NCBI RefSeq assembly: GCF_003574135.1
Contig: NZ_AP018341.1
Span: 310,001-374,000, forward strand
Origin: a cyanobacterium endosymbiont of Rhopalodia gibberula
GTDB taxonomy: Bacteria; Cyanobacteriota; Cyanobacteriia; Cyanobacteriales; Microcystaceae
DNA length: 64,000 nt
Direction of reading: 5' to 3'
Of the stretch, positions 17,978 through 27,874 are shown piece by piece; within the stretch, counting starts at the first letter, position 1, and each line of letters opens with the position of its first letter. Below the pieces are notes generated by a model. That model saw nothing but the letters and a program-made list of their open reading frames with translations. It had not been told where the DNA came from and searched no databases. Position numbers and translations under genes: made by a program.

Positions 17978-19105
17978 CTAATGTAACCATCCTTTCAAAC
18001 GACGAGCAACTTGGGGACGACGCAATTTCCGCATGGCTTTACTTTGAATTTGACGTACTCGTTCGCGTGAGAGATTAAACATTCCCCCTACCTCTTCCAA
18101 GGTGTGGGGTTGACTCGTGGATAGTCCATAGCGTAGAGAAATTACATCTTTTTCCCGTTCGGTAAGAACATCACTTAACACCGCCGATATTTCATAGCGT
18201 AACATTCCTTCACTCATTTGTTCTTCAGGAAGTTGTAACTCCTGATCTTCAAGTAAGTCCACCAGTTCTGTATCTTCCCCTTTCCCGACGCGATGATTTA
18301 ATGAAAGAGATTGTCTGCGCAATTGGAGTAACTGGCGCAGTTGAGGCGGTGTTATTTCTAACTCCATAGCTAGTTCTTTTTCATTAGGGTTTCGCTGCAA
18401 GTTCTGTTTCAAAACGCGCTGTGCTTTTTTGAGTTTGTTAAGCTTCTCAACAATGTGAATCGGTAAGCGAATTGTCCGTGCATCGTTGGCAATAGTACGA
18501 GTGATGGCTTGACGAATCCACCAATAGGCATAGGTAGAAAACTTGTAGCCTTTATTTGGATCAAATTTTTCAGCTGCCCGATTTAAGCCAATAGCTCCTT
18601 CTTGAATCAGATCTAGAAAAGGAACCCCCCGATTAAGGTAACGTTTTGCAATAGAAACTACTAACCTTAAATTCGAGCGAATCATTTTTCGTTTAGCAGT
18701 ACGTCCTCGATAAAAACGACTTTCAAATTGCCGTTGGACATCAAATCCCATCGCTTCGGCTAATTCCCCTTTGGTCGGAAAACGCTGCAGTTCTTCTTTA
18801 AGCTGTTGACGTTTTTCTTCTGTTTTAACTAAAAATTGAACATTTTTTGCTAATTCAACTTCTTCTTCAGGTTCTAGTAGTGGATAACGTGACATTTCTT
18901 TAAAAAATGCTCCAACAGTGTCATCTGAAACAGCTTTGCGGTATTCATCAGGGTGATGATTGCCCAATTCATTAGATAAGGACGAGAACTCTACTTCAAT
19001 CGCTTGAAAATCGGGATCAACTTGATCAATACTATTCGGCTCAAAAGCTTCTTGAGCTAATGGAGTAGTTAAAGAATGGTCTTGGATCATTTTAGTCATG
19101 TTCAT
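17978..19105 (-). CDS. sigC: Group 2 sigma-70 factor, SigC-like
   Basis: Alternative primary-like sigma factor of RNA polymerase, 375 residues. Region 1.2 reads [16 protein letters not shown], region 2 contains [36 protein letters not shown] and [15 protein letters not shown], and region 4 ends with the helix-turn-helix [19 protein letters not shown]. The AFFKEM..YPLL form of region 1.2, instead of the YLQEIGR form of the housekeeping SigA, is what I associate with cyanobacterial SigC; the assignment to C rather than B, D or E is inference. All regions are intact. In cyanobacteria SigC-type factors act in stationary phase, heat and nitrogen/carbon responses. Confidence 0.88.
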   Translation of the reverse strand: MNMTKMIQDHSLTTPLAQEAFEPNSIDQVDPDFQAIEVEFSSLSNELGNHHPDEYRKAVSDDTVGAFFKEMSRYPLLEPEEEVELAKNVQFLVKTEEKRQQLKEELQRFPTKGELAEAMGFDVQRQFESRFYRGRTAKRKMIRSNLRLVVSIAKRYLNRGVPFLDLIQEGAIGLNRAAEKFDPNKGYKFSTYAYWWIRQAITRTIANDARTIRLPIHIVEKLNKLKKAQRVLKQNLQRNPNEKELAMELEITPPQLRQLLQLRRQSLSLNHRVGKGEDTELVDLLEDQELQLPEEQMSEGMLRYEISAVLSDVLTEREKDVISLRYGLSTSQPHTLEEVGGMFNLSRERVRQIQSKAMRKLRRPQVARRLKGWLH

Positions 19106-19915
19106 AATTCATAAACAGATGAGAATAGGGTGTAAAAAGATCAATAAATTTGGGAACAATAGAGCTATGTACAATGTCAAATGTTGTGTGAGGCTAATCG
19201 TGTCCTTTAATGAAATTTGGAGAAAATATTTAAGGTTGTCTTAAGTAATTACCCCAGATAAACAGCTGTCAAAATAAAAGAAAGTTATGACACCTTAATG
19301 AGAAAGAGGAAGAACTGAGTCTTTATATTTCTCAGTGTGCCCCTATCTTAACTTTGTCAAGATTATTCCTTGGCGAAGGATCATGTCTACTAAGCTACCA
19401 GAATTATTTGAGGTTTCTGTTTGTCTAATTACAAAATGACAAACAGGCAGGTGGAGTCCTGTTATTGTTTTCTGGATACAAAACTTATAACTAGAGAGAC
19501 CTTAACATCTTTAACCCCAGTAATAATCGGGGATATCAGGAAAATTGATAATGATTAACTGGCGTGATTTTTTAGATGTTTATTTTTTTTAGGTTGTAAT
19601 GAAGTTTTGTTACAAAACAATCTAGATTATTTGTAGTTAAATTTTAAAAAAAAATAACAATGGTATATTTTTATACCTTAAATACATCAAGAAAATTTTG
19701 GCATCAGTGGAGATAAGTTTTCGATAGAACTCTGAATCTTTGAAAGAAAAGAGGAAAAGGCAAAGATTAAAGAGGTATATCCAAGTTTACTCACTAGTTT
19801 CATTAGCAGGTTCAGCTTTGCTTGCATGTATAGAATTGTATGAAAAAATAGGTTAATTTTTTCATACAATTCTATTAGGATCGCTATAGTTTACTTTTAA
19901 AAATACTCAATAACT
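19106..19915. other. Divergent gap between sigC and priA
   Basis: No gene recognised. It contains a 20-bp perfect inverted repeat near its priA end (19830-19875) and must hold two promoters. Confidence 0.55.
19830..19875. repeat. 20-bp perfect inverted repeat upstream of priA
   Basis: Arms 19830-19849 and 19856-19875 are exact reverse complements with a 6-nt loop (AGGTTA). The right arm ends 40 bp before the priA ATG. As it lies in a divergent promoter region, it is not an obvious terminator for either flanking gene. Confidence 0.75.
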
Positions 19916-22426
19916 ATGGCTGATAACACGCGCACTTTTATTGCAGCTGAATCGAGATCGCCTTATGAAGTGAGACACTATTCCAAAAAATGGATTGAGG
20001 TGTTGGTCGACTGTCCAGGGGTACAAGGATTATATACTTACCATATTCCTCCAGAATTAAGCCTAAAACCAGGAGATATCCTAAATGTTCCTTTTGGTTC
20101 TCAAATGGTGGGAGGAATTGCTATCCGTTGGGTGACTTCTCTTCCTCGTGATCTTGATCTGCAACGAGTTCGCAATGTAGAAGATGTAATTACAGCAGGG
20201 TTCTTTCCCTCTGGATATTGGGAATTACTTAATCGAGTTGCCCAATATTATTGTACGGATTTGATAAAGGTAATTCGAGGAGCGTTACCACCAGGGTTAT
20301 TGGAGCGATCGCAACGTCGTATTCGTCTAAAATCTGGAATCATACCTCCTAAGGCTGAAACTTTTTGTAGTTCAGTGGCTGGACAAATTTTAAACTTATT
20401 GCGATCGCAAAAAAACGGAGACTACAGTAGTCAATATTTACATCGAGAAGTCAGAGAAGCAGGTCGGGGAATACGAGAATTAATTAAACAGGGTTGGATT
20501 GAAAGTTATCTCGAACCCCCTAAAACAAATCAACCCAAACGACAAAAGGCTGTTACCTTAATGGTTGATCGCTTCCCCACAAACTTGACTAAGCAACAGT
20601 TAGAAGTGTTACAGGTATTGCATCAGCAAGGTGGAGAATGTTGGCTGACCGAATTAGTCAAACTTTGTAACAGAAGTTCTCAAGTGGTGAAAAAGTTAGA
20701 AGAAAAAGGGTGTGTTGTCATTCAATATCAAGAAAAATTAAGGCTATTAGAACAACCTCAAGTGAATAGCGATCACCCGAAACCACTAACTACTTTTCAA
20801 ACAAAAGCCTTGGACGTTATTAAAAGTCTAGAAAGCTATGCAGAAATTTTGTTACATGGTGTAACAGGTTCAGGAAAAACAGAAGTCTATTTACAAGCGA
20901 TTGCTCCCTTATTAAAACAAGGTAAATCTGCCTTAGTTTTAGTTCCCGAAATTGGTTTAACTCCCCAATTAACTGATCGGTTTCGATCTCGTTTTGGAAA
21001 TAAAATTTGTGTTTACCACAGTAATTTATCAAAGGGAGAAAGATATGATACTTGGCGACAAATGTTAACAGGAGAACCTCAAGTTGTTATTGGAACCAGA
21101 TCAGCAATTTTTTCACCCTTACCCAATTTAGGATTAATTATTCTTGACGAAGAACATGATTCTAGTTTCAAACAAACCCAAATTCCACCCACCTATCACG
21201 CACGTAATGTTGCCTTATGGCGAGGAGAAATAGATAATTGTCCAATAGTTTTAGGATCAGCAACTCCTTCATTGGAAACTTGGATAAAAATAGCTAATAC
21301 GGATCAAGATATATCTGTCTCTTCCTCTCCTAATTCTTACTATTTATCTTTACCAGAAAGGATTGAATCTCGTCCGTTACCTCCGGTAGAAATTATAGAC
21401 ATGAGACAAGAATTAAAATTAGGAAATCGTTCTATTTTCAGTTTTTCTTTACAAAACGCTTTAGCTGAGCTAGAAAGCTCAAAAAAACAGGGTATTCTGT
21501 TTATCAACCGTCGGGGACATAGCACTTTTGTTTCCTGTCGGAGTTGCGGTTATGTTTTAGAATGTCCCCATTGTGATGTGTCTTTGTCTTACCATTATGC
21601 TCATGAAGGAGCAACGAAACTACTAAGATGTCATTATTGTAATTATAGTCAAAGTCAACCAAGTCAATGTCCTCAATGTAGTTCTCCTTATTTAAAATTT
21701 TTTGGTAGTGGAACCCAAAAAGTAACCCAAGAATTAACTAAACTGTTTCCTTCTCTACGTCCTTTACGTTTTGATAGTGATACAACAAGAACTAAAGGAT
21801 CTCATCGTAGTTTATTAACTAAATTTTCTCAAGGAAAAGCAGATTTATTAGTAGGAACTCAAATGCTAACAAAAGGGTTAGATCTAGCCCAAATAACTTT
21901 AGTAGGAGTCGTAACGGCAGATGAATTATTACACTTATCTGATTACAGAGCAGCAGAACGGACTTTTCAAACTTTAACTCAAGTGGCAGGAAGGGCAGGA
22001 AGAGGAAATGATCCAGGCCGAGTAATTATCCAAACTTATTCACCTGAACATCCTATTATTCAATCAGTAAGTTCCCATAATTATCAGGACTTTATTAAAA
22101 CTGAATTACCCCAAAGAGAGGCATTAAGTTATCCTCCCTATGGACGATTAATTTTAATTAGATTGAGTGGAACTAATAAAATAGAAGTTCAGCAAACTTC
22201 TCAAGTATTAGGGGATATTTGTCGTGATAAAGTTAGAGAAGATTGTGAGATTTTAGGTCCTACACCAGCAAGTATTATGCGAATAGCTAAACGTTATCGC
22301 TGGCATATTTTATTAAAGTTTAGTCCTAACGCTCAAGTAATTATTCCAGATATTAATGATTTAAAAAAGGTTTGTCCTAAATCAGTTAACTTAACCTTTG
22401 ATATTGATCCATTAAGAATTGATTGA
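19916..22426 (+). CDS. priA: Primosomal replication restart helicase PriA
   Basis: Superfamily 2 3'-5' DNA helicase that reloads the replisome at stalled forks. In 836 residues: an N-terminal DNA-binding region (VLVDCPGVQGLYTYHIPPEL), Walker A LLHGVTGSGKTEVYL near residue 317, the DEEH box in LIILDEEHDSSFKQ near 410, the helicase motif LGSATPSLET, eight zinc-binding cysteines in four CxxC pairs (CRSC, CPHC, CHYC, CPQC) between about 540 and 600, and the C-terminal helicase motifs LVGTQMLTKGLDL and QVAGRAGRG. About 100 residues longer than the E. coli protein, as usual in cyanobacteria. No disruptions; two HIP1 octamers lie inside the gene. Confidence 0.97.
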   Translation: MADNTRTFIAAESRSPYEVRHYSKKWIEVLVDCPGVQGLYTYHIPPELSLKPGDILNVPFGSQMVGGIAIRWVTSLPRDLDLQRVRNVEDVITAGFFPSGYWELLNRVAQYYCTDLIKVIRGALPPGLLERSQRRIRLKSGIIPPKAETFCSSVAGQILNLLRSQKNGDYSSQYLHREVREAGRGIRELIKQGWIESYLEPPKTNQPKRQKAVTLMVDRFPTNLTKQQLEVLQVLHQQGGECWLTELVKLCNRSSQVVKKLEEKGCVVIQYQEKLRLLEQPQVNSDHPKPLTTFQTKALDVIKSLESYAEILLHGVTGSGKTEVYLQAIAPLLKQGKSALVLVPEIGLTPQLTDRFRSRFGNKICVYHSNLSKGERYDTWRQMLTGEPQVVIGTRSAIFSPLPNLGLIILDEEHDSSFKQTQIPPTYHARNVALWRGEIDNCPIVLGSATPSLETWIKIANTDQDISVSSSPNSYYLSLPERIESRPLPPVEIIDMRQELKLGNRSIFSFSLQNALAELESSKKQGILFINRRGHSTFVSCRSCGYVLECPHCDVSLSYHYAHEGATKLLRCHYCNYSQSQPSQCPQCSSPYLKFFGSGTQKVTQELTKLFPSLRPLRFDSDTTRTKGSHRSLLTKFSQGKADLLVGTQMLTKGLDLAQITLVGVVTADELLHLSDYRAAERTFQTLTQVAGRAGRGNDPGRVIIQTYSPEHPIIQSVSSHNYQDFIKTELPQREALSYPPYGRLILIRLSGTNKIEVQQTSQVLGDICRDKVREDCEILGPTPASIMRIAKRYRWHILLKFSPNAQVIIPDINDLKKVCPKSVNLTFDIDPLRID

Positions 22427-24267
22427 AAAATGAAATATATAAATAATTTTAAAGATTAAAAATAAAATTAATTATGGTAACTTTAAGGTTTAATAAAACT
22501 CACTCTATTTAACCCAACTTATTGTCAATAATTTTATTTATTATATGCCACCGTTTCAGATAAATTTTTCTCATACAAAAAATTAATGCAATTATCTTTG
22601 ATAAAATTTTTAAAAGTTATTTAAAAAAACTGATAAACTTGTCTATTTTATGGGTTGTCTAGTTTTATTTATCGTCTAATAGTGAACACCTTGAATTATT
22701 GATAACCAACAAACAATAACCACTATTAGTGTTATGACCATGACACGTTTAGTTGAATCGTAGAATATAGTCTCAATATTGATAAAAAAACTTATTGTAA
22801 AGAACAACTATGAAATAGTCATATCAATACTATTTGACTTTCCTCGTTATTACCTTACCTAATTTTTATGAAGTTTAATCTTGATGTTTCTGGATATTAT
22901 TTAAGTAACAATGCACGACGCATCTCACAAAAAAAATAATTTTAGACAGTTTGTTTATGAAAAAATTACGTACTACTAGTACTTATAGAAATATTTTATT
23001 ATTACATATTCTATTTAAATTTTAAAAATACCATTTTGGTAATTTGTTTAACTTTAAAAGTGCAACTTATAACGTGAAAAATATTTCACCATAAAATACC
23101 CCAGAAACTTCGGATAATATTAAATTTATAAAACTTAATATATAAATATACCAAATGTAATTTTTTCATTTACTGCCTAGTCAATATGGCTCCTCTAGAT
23201 TTTTTACAACATTTTAATATATAAAGACTAAAAGTTTTATATTGTGAGCTTTATAAGCAAAAAAATTGATTGGTATTCAAAATACTTTTTATGCTTATAA
23301 AGCTTATTTAAAATTAGTTTTTTTTAAAAAAACTAGATTAATAATCTTCTTATATAAGAGCTAAAAACACGAATTATCTTGAAACTACATTTAATAAGTT
23401 GTCTTCTGTTAATAAATATACTAACCGATAGTTTTTATGAAAGAAAGTAATTATAAAACTAGCTGAATGATCGTTAAGTACTCCAATATATAGAACAAGA
23501 AATAAATTAAGTATTGCCAATAACAATTACATAAAATTTATGCTATTACTTAGTAAATCTACTTTGAAAACTAGTATTACTAAAAGTTAATCTAAAATAT
23601 CTAATGAATTAATTAACTACTATCCTCTAATCTGTAGATTGGATTATTATAATAATGATCTTGAGTAATTATCTATTACCAAAAGCTTACATACACTACA
23701 AAATGATAAAAAAGTTAATCGAGAGCTAGTTAATATTACTTCAGTTTTTTTTATAAAAAAAAGTATCATTACTAATAATATAAAATAGTAAATTTGGTGT
23801 AGACAAATATTTTACTTAAATTTTTTGCACGAACCTAACTCAATTAAGTTGTCAACTTTTATTTAAAATAATTAAGAATTATTTGCTCTGTTAAGGATTC
23901 TTGTTAAGCAATTATAACTAGAATAACAAGATCATACGAAAGAGCTGTCAAAACTTTTAAGTTTAGAAGTAATGGCTAATTGTAAAACAAAAACAAAATA
24001 AATAAACCTAGAAATAGTTAAGAAAAAAACTACTAATAATTAAATTTTTTACGATTGCTGACTTAAAATTCAATAAATTTTTTTCAATTTTACTTAATAA
24101 CTATTAATATAAGAGAGTAGACTAAAGACTTAATGACTAAATCTTAGATCAGGACTAAGAATTGATTAAGTCTCCTAAGCTCTTAATTAATTTAGTTTAA
24201 TTGTCAGGCAGGTCTGTCGACAAGAAAACCTAGTTGACTATTTGATTTAACCAAAATCTGTTAAAAA
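22427..24267. other. 1.8-kb gene desert
   Basis: Very AT-rich with dense stops in all frames. Apart from a 13-bp inverted repeat (23247-23259 with 23292-23304), no gene, RNA gene or mobile element was recognised. It probably holds former genes decayed beyond recognition. Confidence 0.55.
23247..23304. repeat. 13-bp inverted repeat in the desert
   Basis: AGCTTTATAAGCA at 23247-23259 is the reverse complement of TGCTTATAAAGCT at 23292-23304, with 32 nt between. No neighbouring gene explains it. Confidence 0.5.
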
Positions 24268-25224
24268 ATGGAAATAGAGTTAACCGTAGTAGAAAAAAGT
24301 GATCGTCTTGATCGTTGGTTATCCCAACATTTAAAAGATATCTCCCGATCACATCTCCAAAAACTCATTAAACAAGGTAATGTCCAAATTAACTGTCAAA
24401 TTTGTACCAATAAGAAAACTAAAGTAAATTCAGGCGATCATCTCCTTATCTCTTTTCCTCCTCCTCAACCATTGAATCTTGAACCCGAACCCATTCCACT
24501 CGATATTCTTTATGAAGATGACTCCCTCATTATTATTAACAAACCTGCAGGGTTAGTTGTTCATCCAGCGCCTGGCCATACCACTAGAACATTAGTCCAT
24601 GGCTTATTGTATCATTTCCCTAAATTAGCAGGAATTTCAGGAGTACAACGACCAGGGATTGTACATCGTCTTGATAAAGATACAACAGGAGCGTTAATGG
24701 TAGCAAAGACTGATCATGCCCACCAGCACCTACAAAATCAACTGAAAACAAAAACAGCACAACGAGAGTATTTAGGGGTGGTTTACGGTGTTCCTCATTG
24801 TCATTCACAGGGGAACGTTTCTACTCACGATCACAAGGAGAATGGAACAATTAATTTACCTATTGGTCGTCATCGAGTTGATCGCAAAAAAATGGCAGTA
24901 GTTCCTGTGGAAAAAGGAGGACGCGAAGCGGTCACTCATTGGGAAATGTTAGAAAGGTTAGGAAACTTTACTCTAGTAAAATTTCGCCTAGAAACCGGAC
25001 GCACCCATCAAATACGGGTTCATAGTAGTTATATTGGTCATCCTATTGTGGGTGATCCACTGTATTCCTCTCAAGGATCGGTTGGAGTCAATTTACCAGG
25101 TCAGGCTTTACACGCTCATAAGTTGAGTTTAGAACATCCAGTAACAGCAAAGCGAATTGAGGTGGTCGCTCCTCTTCAAAAAGCTTTTACCAAACTGTTA
25201 ACCACATTGCGTAAACGATGTTAA
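24268..25224 (+). CDS. rluD: RluA/RluD-family pseudouridine synthase
   Basis: Modifies uridines in 23S rRNA (RluD-type targets are in helix 69) during ribosome assembly. The 318 residues show an N-terminal S4 RNA-binding domain (RLDRWLSQHLKDISRSHLQKL) followed by the catalytic domain with the family signature GIVHRLDKDTTGALMVAKT, which contains the catalytic Asp, and the late motif ETGRTHQIRVHSSYIGHPI. The linker ILYEDDSLIIINKPAGLVVHP is typical. Within the RluA family the exact target is inferred from the S4 domain and length, so RluD is likely but not certain. The gene is isolated, with a 1.8-kb desert before it. Confidence 0.9.
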   Translation: MEIELTVVEKSDRLDRWLSQHLKDISRSHLQKLIKQGNVQINCQICTNKKTKVNSGDHLLISFPPPQPLNLEPEPIPLDILYEDDSLIIINKPAGLVVHPAPGHTTRTLVHGLLYHFPKLAGISGVQRPGIVHRLDKDTTGALMVAKTDHAHQHLQNQLKTKTAQREYLGVVYGVPHCHSQGNVSTHDHKENGTINLPIGRHRVDRKKMAVVPVEKGGREAVTHWEMLERLGNFTLVKFRLETGRTHQIRVHSSYIGHPIVGDPLYSSQGSVGVNLPGQALHAHKLSLEHPVTAKRIEVVAPLQKAFTKLLTTLRKRC

Positions 25225-25441
25225 AACACTCTCTGAAAAAGGCAAAAAGTTAGTTTTTTTAAAAACCCTTAAATATAAACAAAATATATTGTCAACCAAA
25301 AATTTTGTTAACTACAACTATCAAAATACTTTTCTTACGTTCTAATTTTCCATATTAATTTCGTCACTTAGCAAAAACTTTATTCCAAAACAAAAAATCA
25401 AGTTATTTTTGAACCTAAAAGTCAACAAAGAACAATATTCT

Positions 25442-25478
25442 AGGCTTTTTATAGATTTTAGAAAAAATCTATAAAGGC
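25442..25478. terminator. Imperfect hairpin downstream of rluD
   Basis: GGCTTTTTATAGATTTT is followed after two bases by AAAAAATCTATAAAGGC, giving a stem of about 15 bp with one wobble and one bulge. At 220 bp past the rluD stop it is far for a terminator, so the role is uncertain. Confidence 0.35.
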
Positions 25479-25947
25479 AAAATCAAGGTATAAATCTAGT
25501 ATTTATCAGAAACAGATAAATTTATTACTTATGTATCGAGAGAAATGAAGCCCTATTGAGTGGTTCCTCAGTTTATAGAAACTATTACCATTTTATAAAA
25601 ATAAAAACCCAATTCTCATGTGATTTTTATACAACAAAATCTAGTTGCTTATCGGCGAGTACTCTCAGGTTAAAAGACCTATAAATAATTAATTTTAGAA
25701 ATTCCTTCTTTAGACTTATCACGCCTTTATTTTACGAGAATACTACCCTATTCTTACTATTCAAAAGTATTCCAAGTATCCTTTGTTCATATCTATTTAG
25801 CATTTTCTTATGTTCTGTCTTAGTCAATGTTATAGGCTATGTTTACTGGATGTCTAATTATAGGATAATATACTGCCCCTATTAAAAAAATAATTAAGAA
25901 TGATGTTAATGAATTATTGGCTAATTTCTTTTTACCTGAAACCATTA

Positions 25948-26280
25948 CTAATGGTATAAAAAAATATTAGACAATCCTAATATAATGGCGTTTATAGGAG
26001 TTAAAGCTAGGTAAATTATTTTAGAAAAAAAATATTTAACAAAACTACCTACCAAACATATTAAGTAACCAAAAATAATTAAATACTTTGCGGTCAGTTC
26101 CTGAAATTCATCTGTAACGATGCTAAAGTTTCGAATGTCAATCTTGAATAAAGTAATGTTCGTAATGTATCTAAATATTAAAAATTTAGACCATAAGGCT
26201 AGACACAGAAAGTTTTTTAAGAGCATAGAGTTTAAAAATTCACAAAGAATATCGTTTGAGTCAACAGATAAACAGCACAC
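25948..26280 (-). CDS. Doubtful hydrophobic open frame, possibly a relic membrane protein
   Basis: 110 codons with two or three hydrophobic stretches (YLIIFGYLICLVGSFVKYFF and IIYLALTPINAIILGLSNIF). No family recognised and no good ribosome-binding site. It overlaps nothing else, and further protein-like hydrophobic sequence continues downstream after a stop (TSFLIIFLIGAVYYPIIR), which suggests the end of a decaying membrane-protein gene rather than a functional one. In AT-rich DNA, hydrophobic open frames also arise by chance. Confidence 0.3.
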   Translation of the reverse strand: MCCLSVDSNDILCEFLNSMLLKNFLCLALWSKFLIFRYITNITLFKIDIRNFSIVTDEFQELTAKYLIIFGYLICLVGSFVKYFFSKIIYLALTPINAIILGLSNIFLYH

Positions 26281-26336
26281 TGAAGCAAGGACATAAAGTT
26301 AAAGTCACTCCAGTCAATAGGGATGGAGAAAATATT

Positions 26337-27704
26337 ATGAGTATCGCCACAATCAACCCAACAACAAGAAAAACCTTAAAAACTTTTGAACCACTGACAG
26401 ACTCAGAAATTGAAGCCAAACTTGCCCTAGCAGACAAAACTTTTAAGGAGTATCGTAAAACGACAATGGCACAACGAAGTCGATGGTTGAACAACGCTGC
26501 TGACATTCTAGAAAAGGACTATCGCGAATTTGCCAAACTAATAACTATAGAAATGGGCAAACCTATCAAAGAGGCAATTGCTGAAACTCAAAAATGTGCC
26601 CTTGTTTGCCGTTTTTATGCTGAAAAAGCCTCTGAATTTCTCAAAGATGTTCCGGTAGCTACCAATGCTAGTCGTAGCTTTGTTCGCTATCAACCTCTGG
26701 GTATAATTTTAGCAGTTATGCCCTGGAATTTTCCTTTTTGGCAAGTCTTTCGCTTTGCGGCACCCGCCTTAATGGCAGGTAATGTAGGTATCCTTAAACA
26801 TGCTTCCAACGTCCCTCAATGCGCCTTAGCCATTGAAGTGATTTTGAAAGCCGCTAAATTTCCGGCAGGAGTATTTCAAACCTTCCTAATAGAAGCTTCC
26901 CAGGTCGAAGCTGTTATGGCTGATGAGCGCGTCAAAGCTGGAACTTTAACTGGAAGTGAACCGGCCGGGGCTAGTTTTGTATCTACAGCCGGTAAAAATA
27001 TAAAAAAAACCGTATTGGAATTGGGGGGGAGTGATCCATTCATTGTTTTAGACAGTGCCGATATTGAAGCCGCTGCCACTGCTGCGGTTACCGCCCGGAT
27101 GATTAACAATGGACAATCGTGTATTGCCGCAAAACGCTTTATCCTAGTCGAGTCAGTAGCTGATCGTTTTGAACAACTTTTGGTAGAAAAGTTTCAAGCC
27201 CTGAAAATGGGTGATCCCATGTCAGAAGAAATAGACGTTGGTCCCTTAGCCACTCCTAGAATTCTTCAAGATATTGATCAACAAGTTAAAGAAACTGTAA
27301 CAAAAGGAGCTAAGATTTTAGTTGGTGGCCAACCCGATCACGATTGTCCTGGAAACTTCTATCCTCCAACTATTTTAAAAAATATTCCTATAGATTCTCC
27401 GGGTTATAGCGATGAATTCTTTGGTCCTGTTGCATTGCTTTTTCATGTTGAAGATATAAACGAAGCTATTGAATTAGCTAACAGTACCGTCTTTGGGTTA
27501 GGAGCTAGTGGTTGGACTAACAATCCTGCAGAACAAGAAAGATTAGTCGAAGAGATCGAAGCTGGATGCGTCTTTATCAATGGACTTGTCAAATCTGACC
27601 CTCGATTGCCGTTTGGGGGCATCAAGCGATCAGGTTACGGGCGAGAATTAAGTATCCAAGGTATTCGAGAATTTGTTAACGTAAAAACTATTTGGATTAA
27701 GTGA
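26337..27704 (+). CDS. gabD: Succinate-semialdehyde dehydrogenase
   Basis: Aldehyde dehydrogenase oxidising succinic semialdehyde to succinate with NAD(P)+. 455 residues from ATG 26337 (MSIATINPTT), matching the length of the characterised cyanobacterial enzyme (Slr0370 type); the upstream 27 codons from 26256 lack family similarity. Visible: MPWNFPFWQVFRFAAPALMA (cofactor/active-site loop), LELGGSDPFIVL (general-base Glu), NNGQSCIAAKRF (catalytic Cys) and EFFGPVALLF near the C-terminus. The next gene downstream encodes a ThDP enzyme of the 2-oxoglutarate decarboxylase type. In Synechococcus sp. PCC 7002 this same enzyme pair (A2770/A2771) replaces 2-oxoglutarate dehydrogenase and closes the TCA cycle, so the context fixes the likely substrate. 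Confidence 0.93.
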   Translation: MSIATINPTTRKTLKTFEPLTDSEIEAKLALADKTFKEYRKTTMAQRSRWLNNAADILEKDYREFAKLITIEMGKPIKEAIAETQKCALVCRFYAEKASEFLKDVPVATNASRSFVRYQPLGIILAVMPWNFPFWQVFRFAAPALMAGNVGILKHASNVPQCALAIEVILKAAKFPAGVFQTFLIEASQVEAVMADERVKAGTLTGSEPAGASFVSTAGKNIKKTVLELGGSDPFIVLDSADIEAAATAAVTARMINNGQSCIAAKRFILVESVADRFEQLLVEKFQALKMGDPMSEEIDVGPLATPRILQDIDQQVKETVTKGAKILVGGQPDHDCPGNFYPPTILKNIPIDSPGYSDEFFGPVALLFHVEDINEAIELANSTVFGLGASGWTNNPAEQERLVEEIEAGCVFINGLVKSDPRLPFGGIKRSGYGRELSIQGIREFVNVKTIWIK

Positions 27705-27874
27705 TTAATGTGGTCACACTGAGCAGTTTACACCAAGTATCTTTAGCTAGTTTGAATAAACATTCCACTGTTATAAAGTCCGAAGGAAGTTCTCAAAAAA
27801 TATCTTCCCTTCGGAAAAGATTATTCAGAGATCACTCATACTAAAATGATTCATCAATCTTGGGGATAGAAATT

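Larger units (their letters stand above)
25225..26336. other. Gap between rluD and the SSADH gene
   Basis: Contains an imperfect hairpin (about 25442-25478) and a weak minus-strand open frame (25948-26280). The rest shows no gene. Confidence 0.5.
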
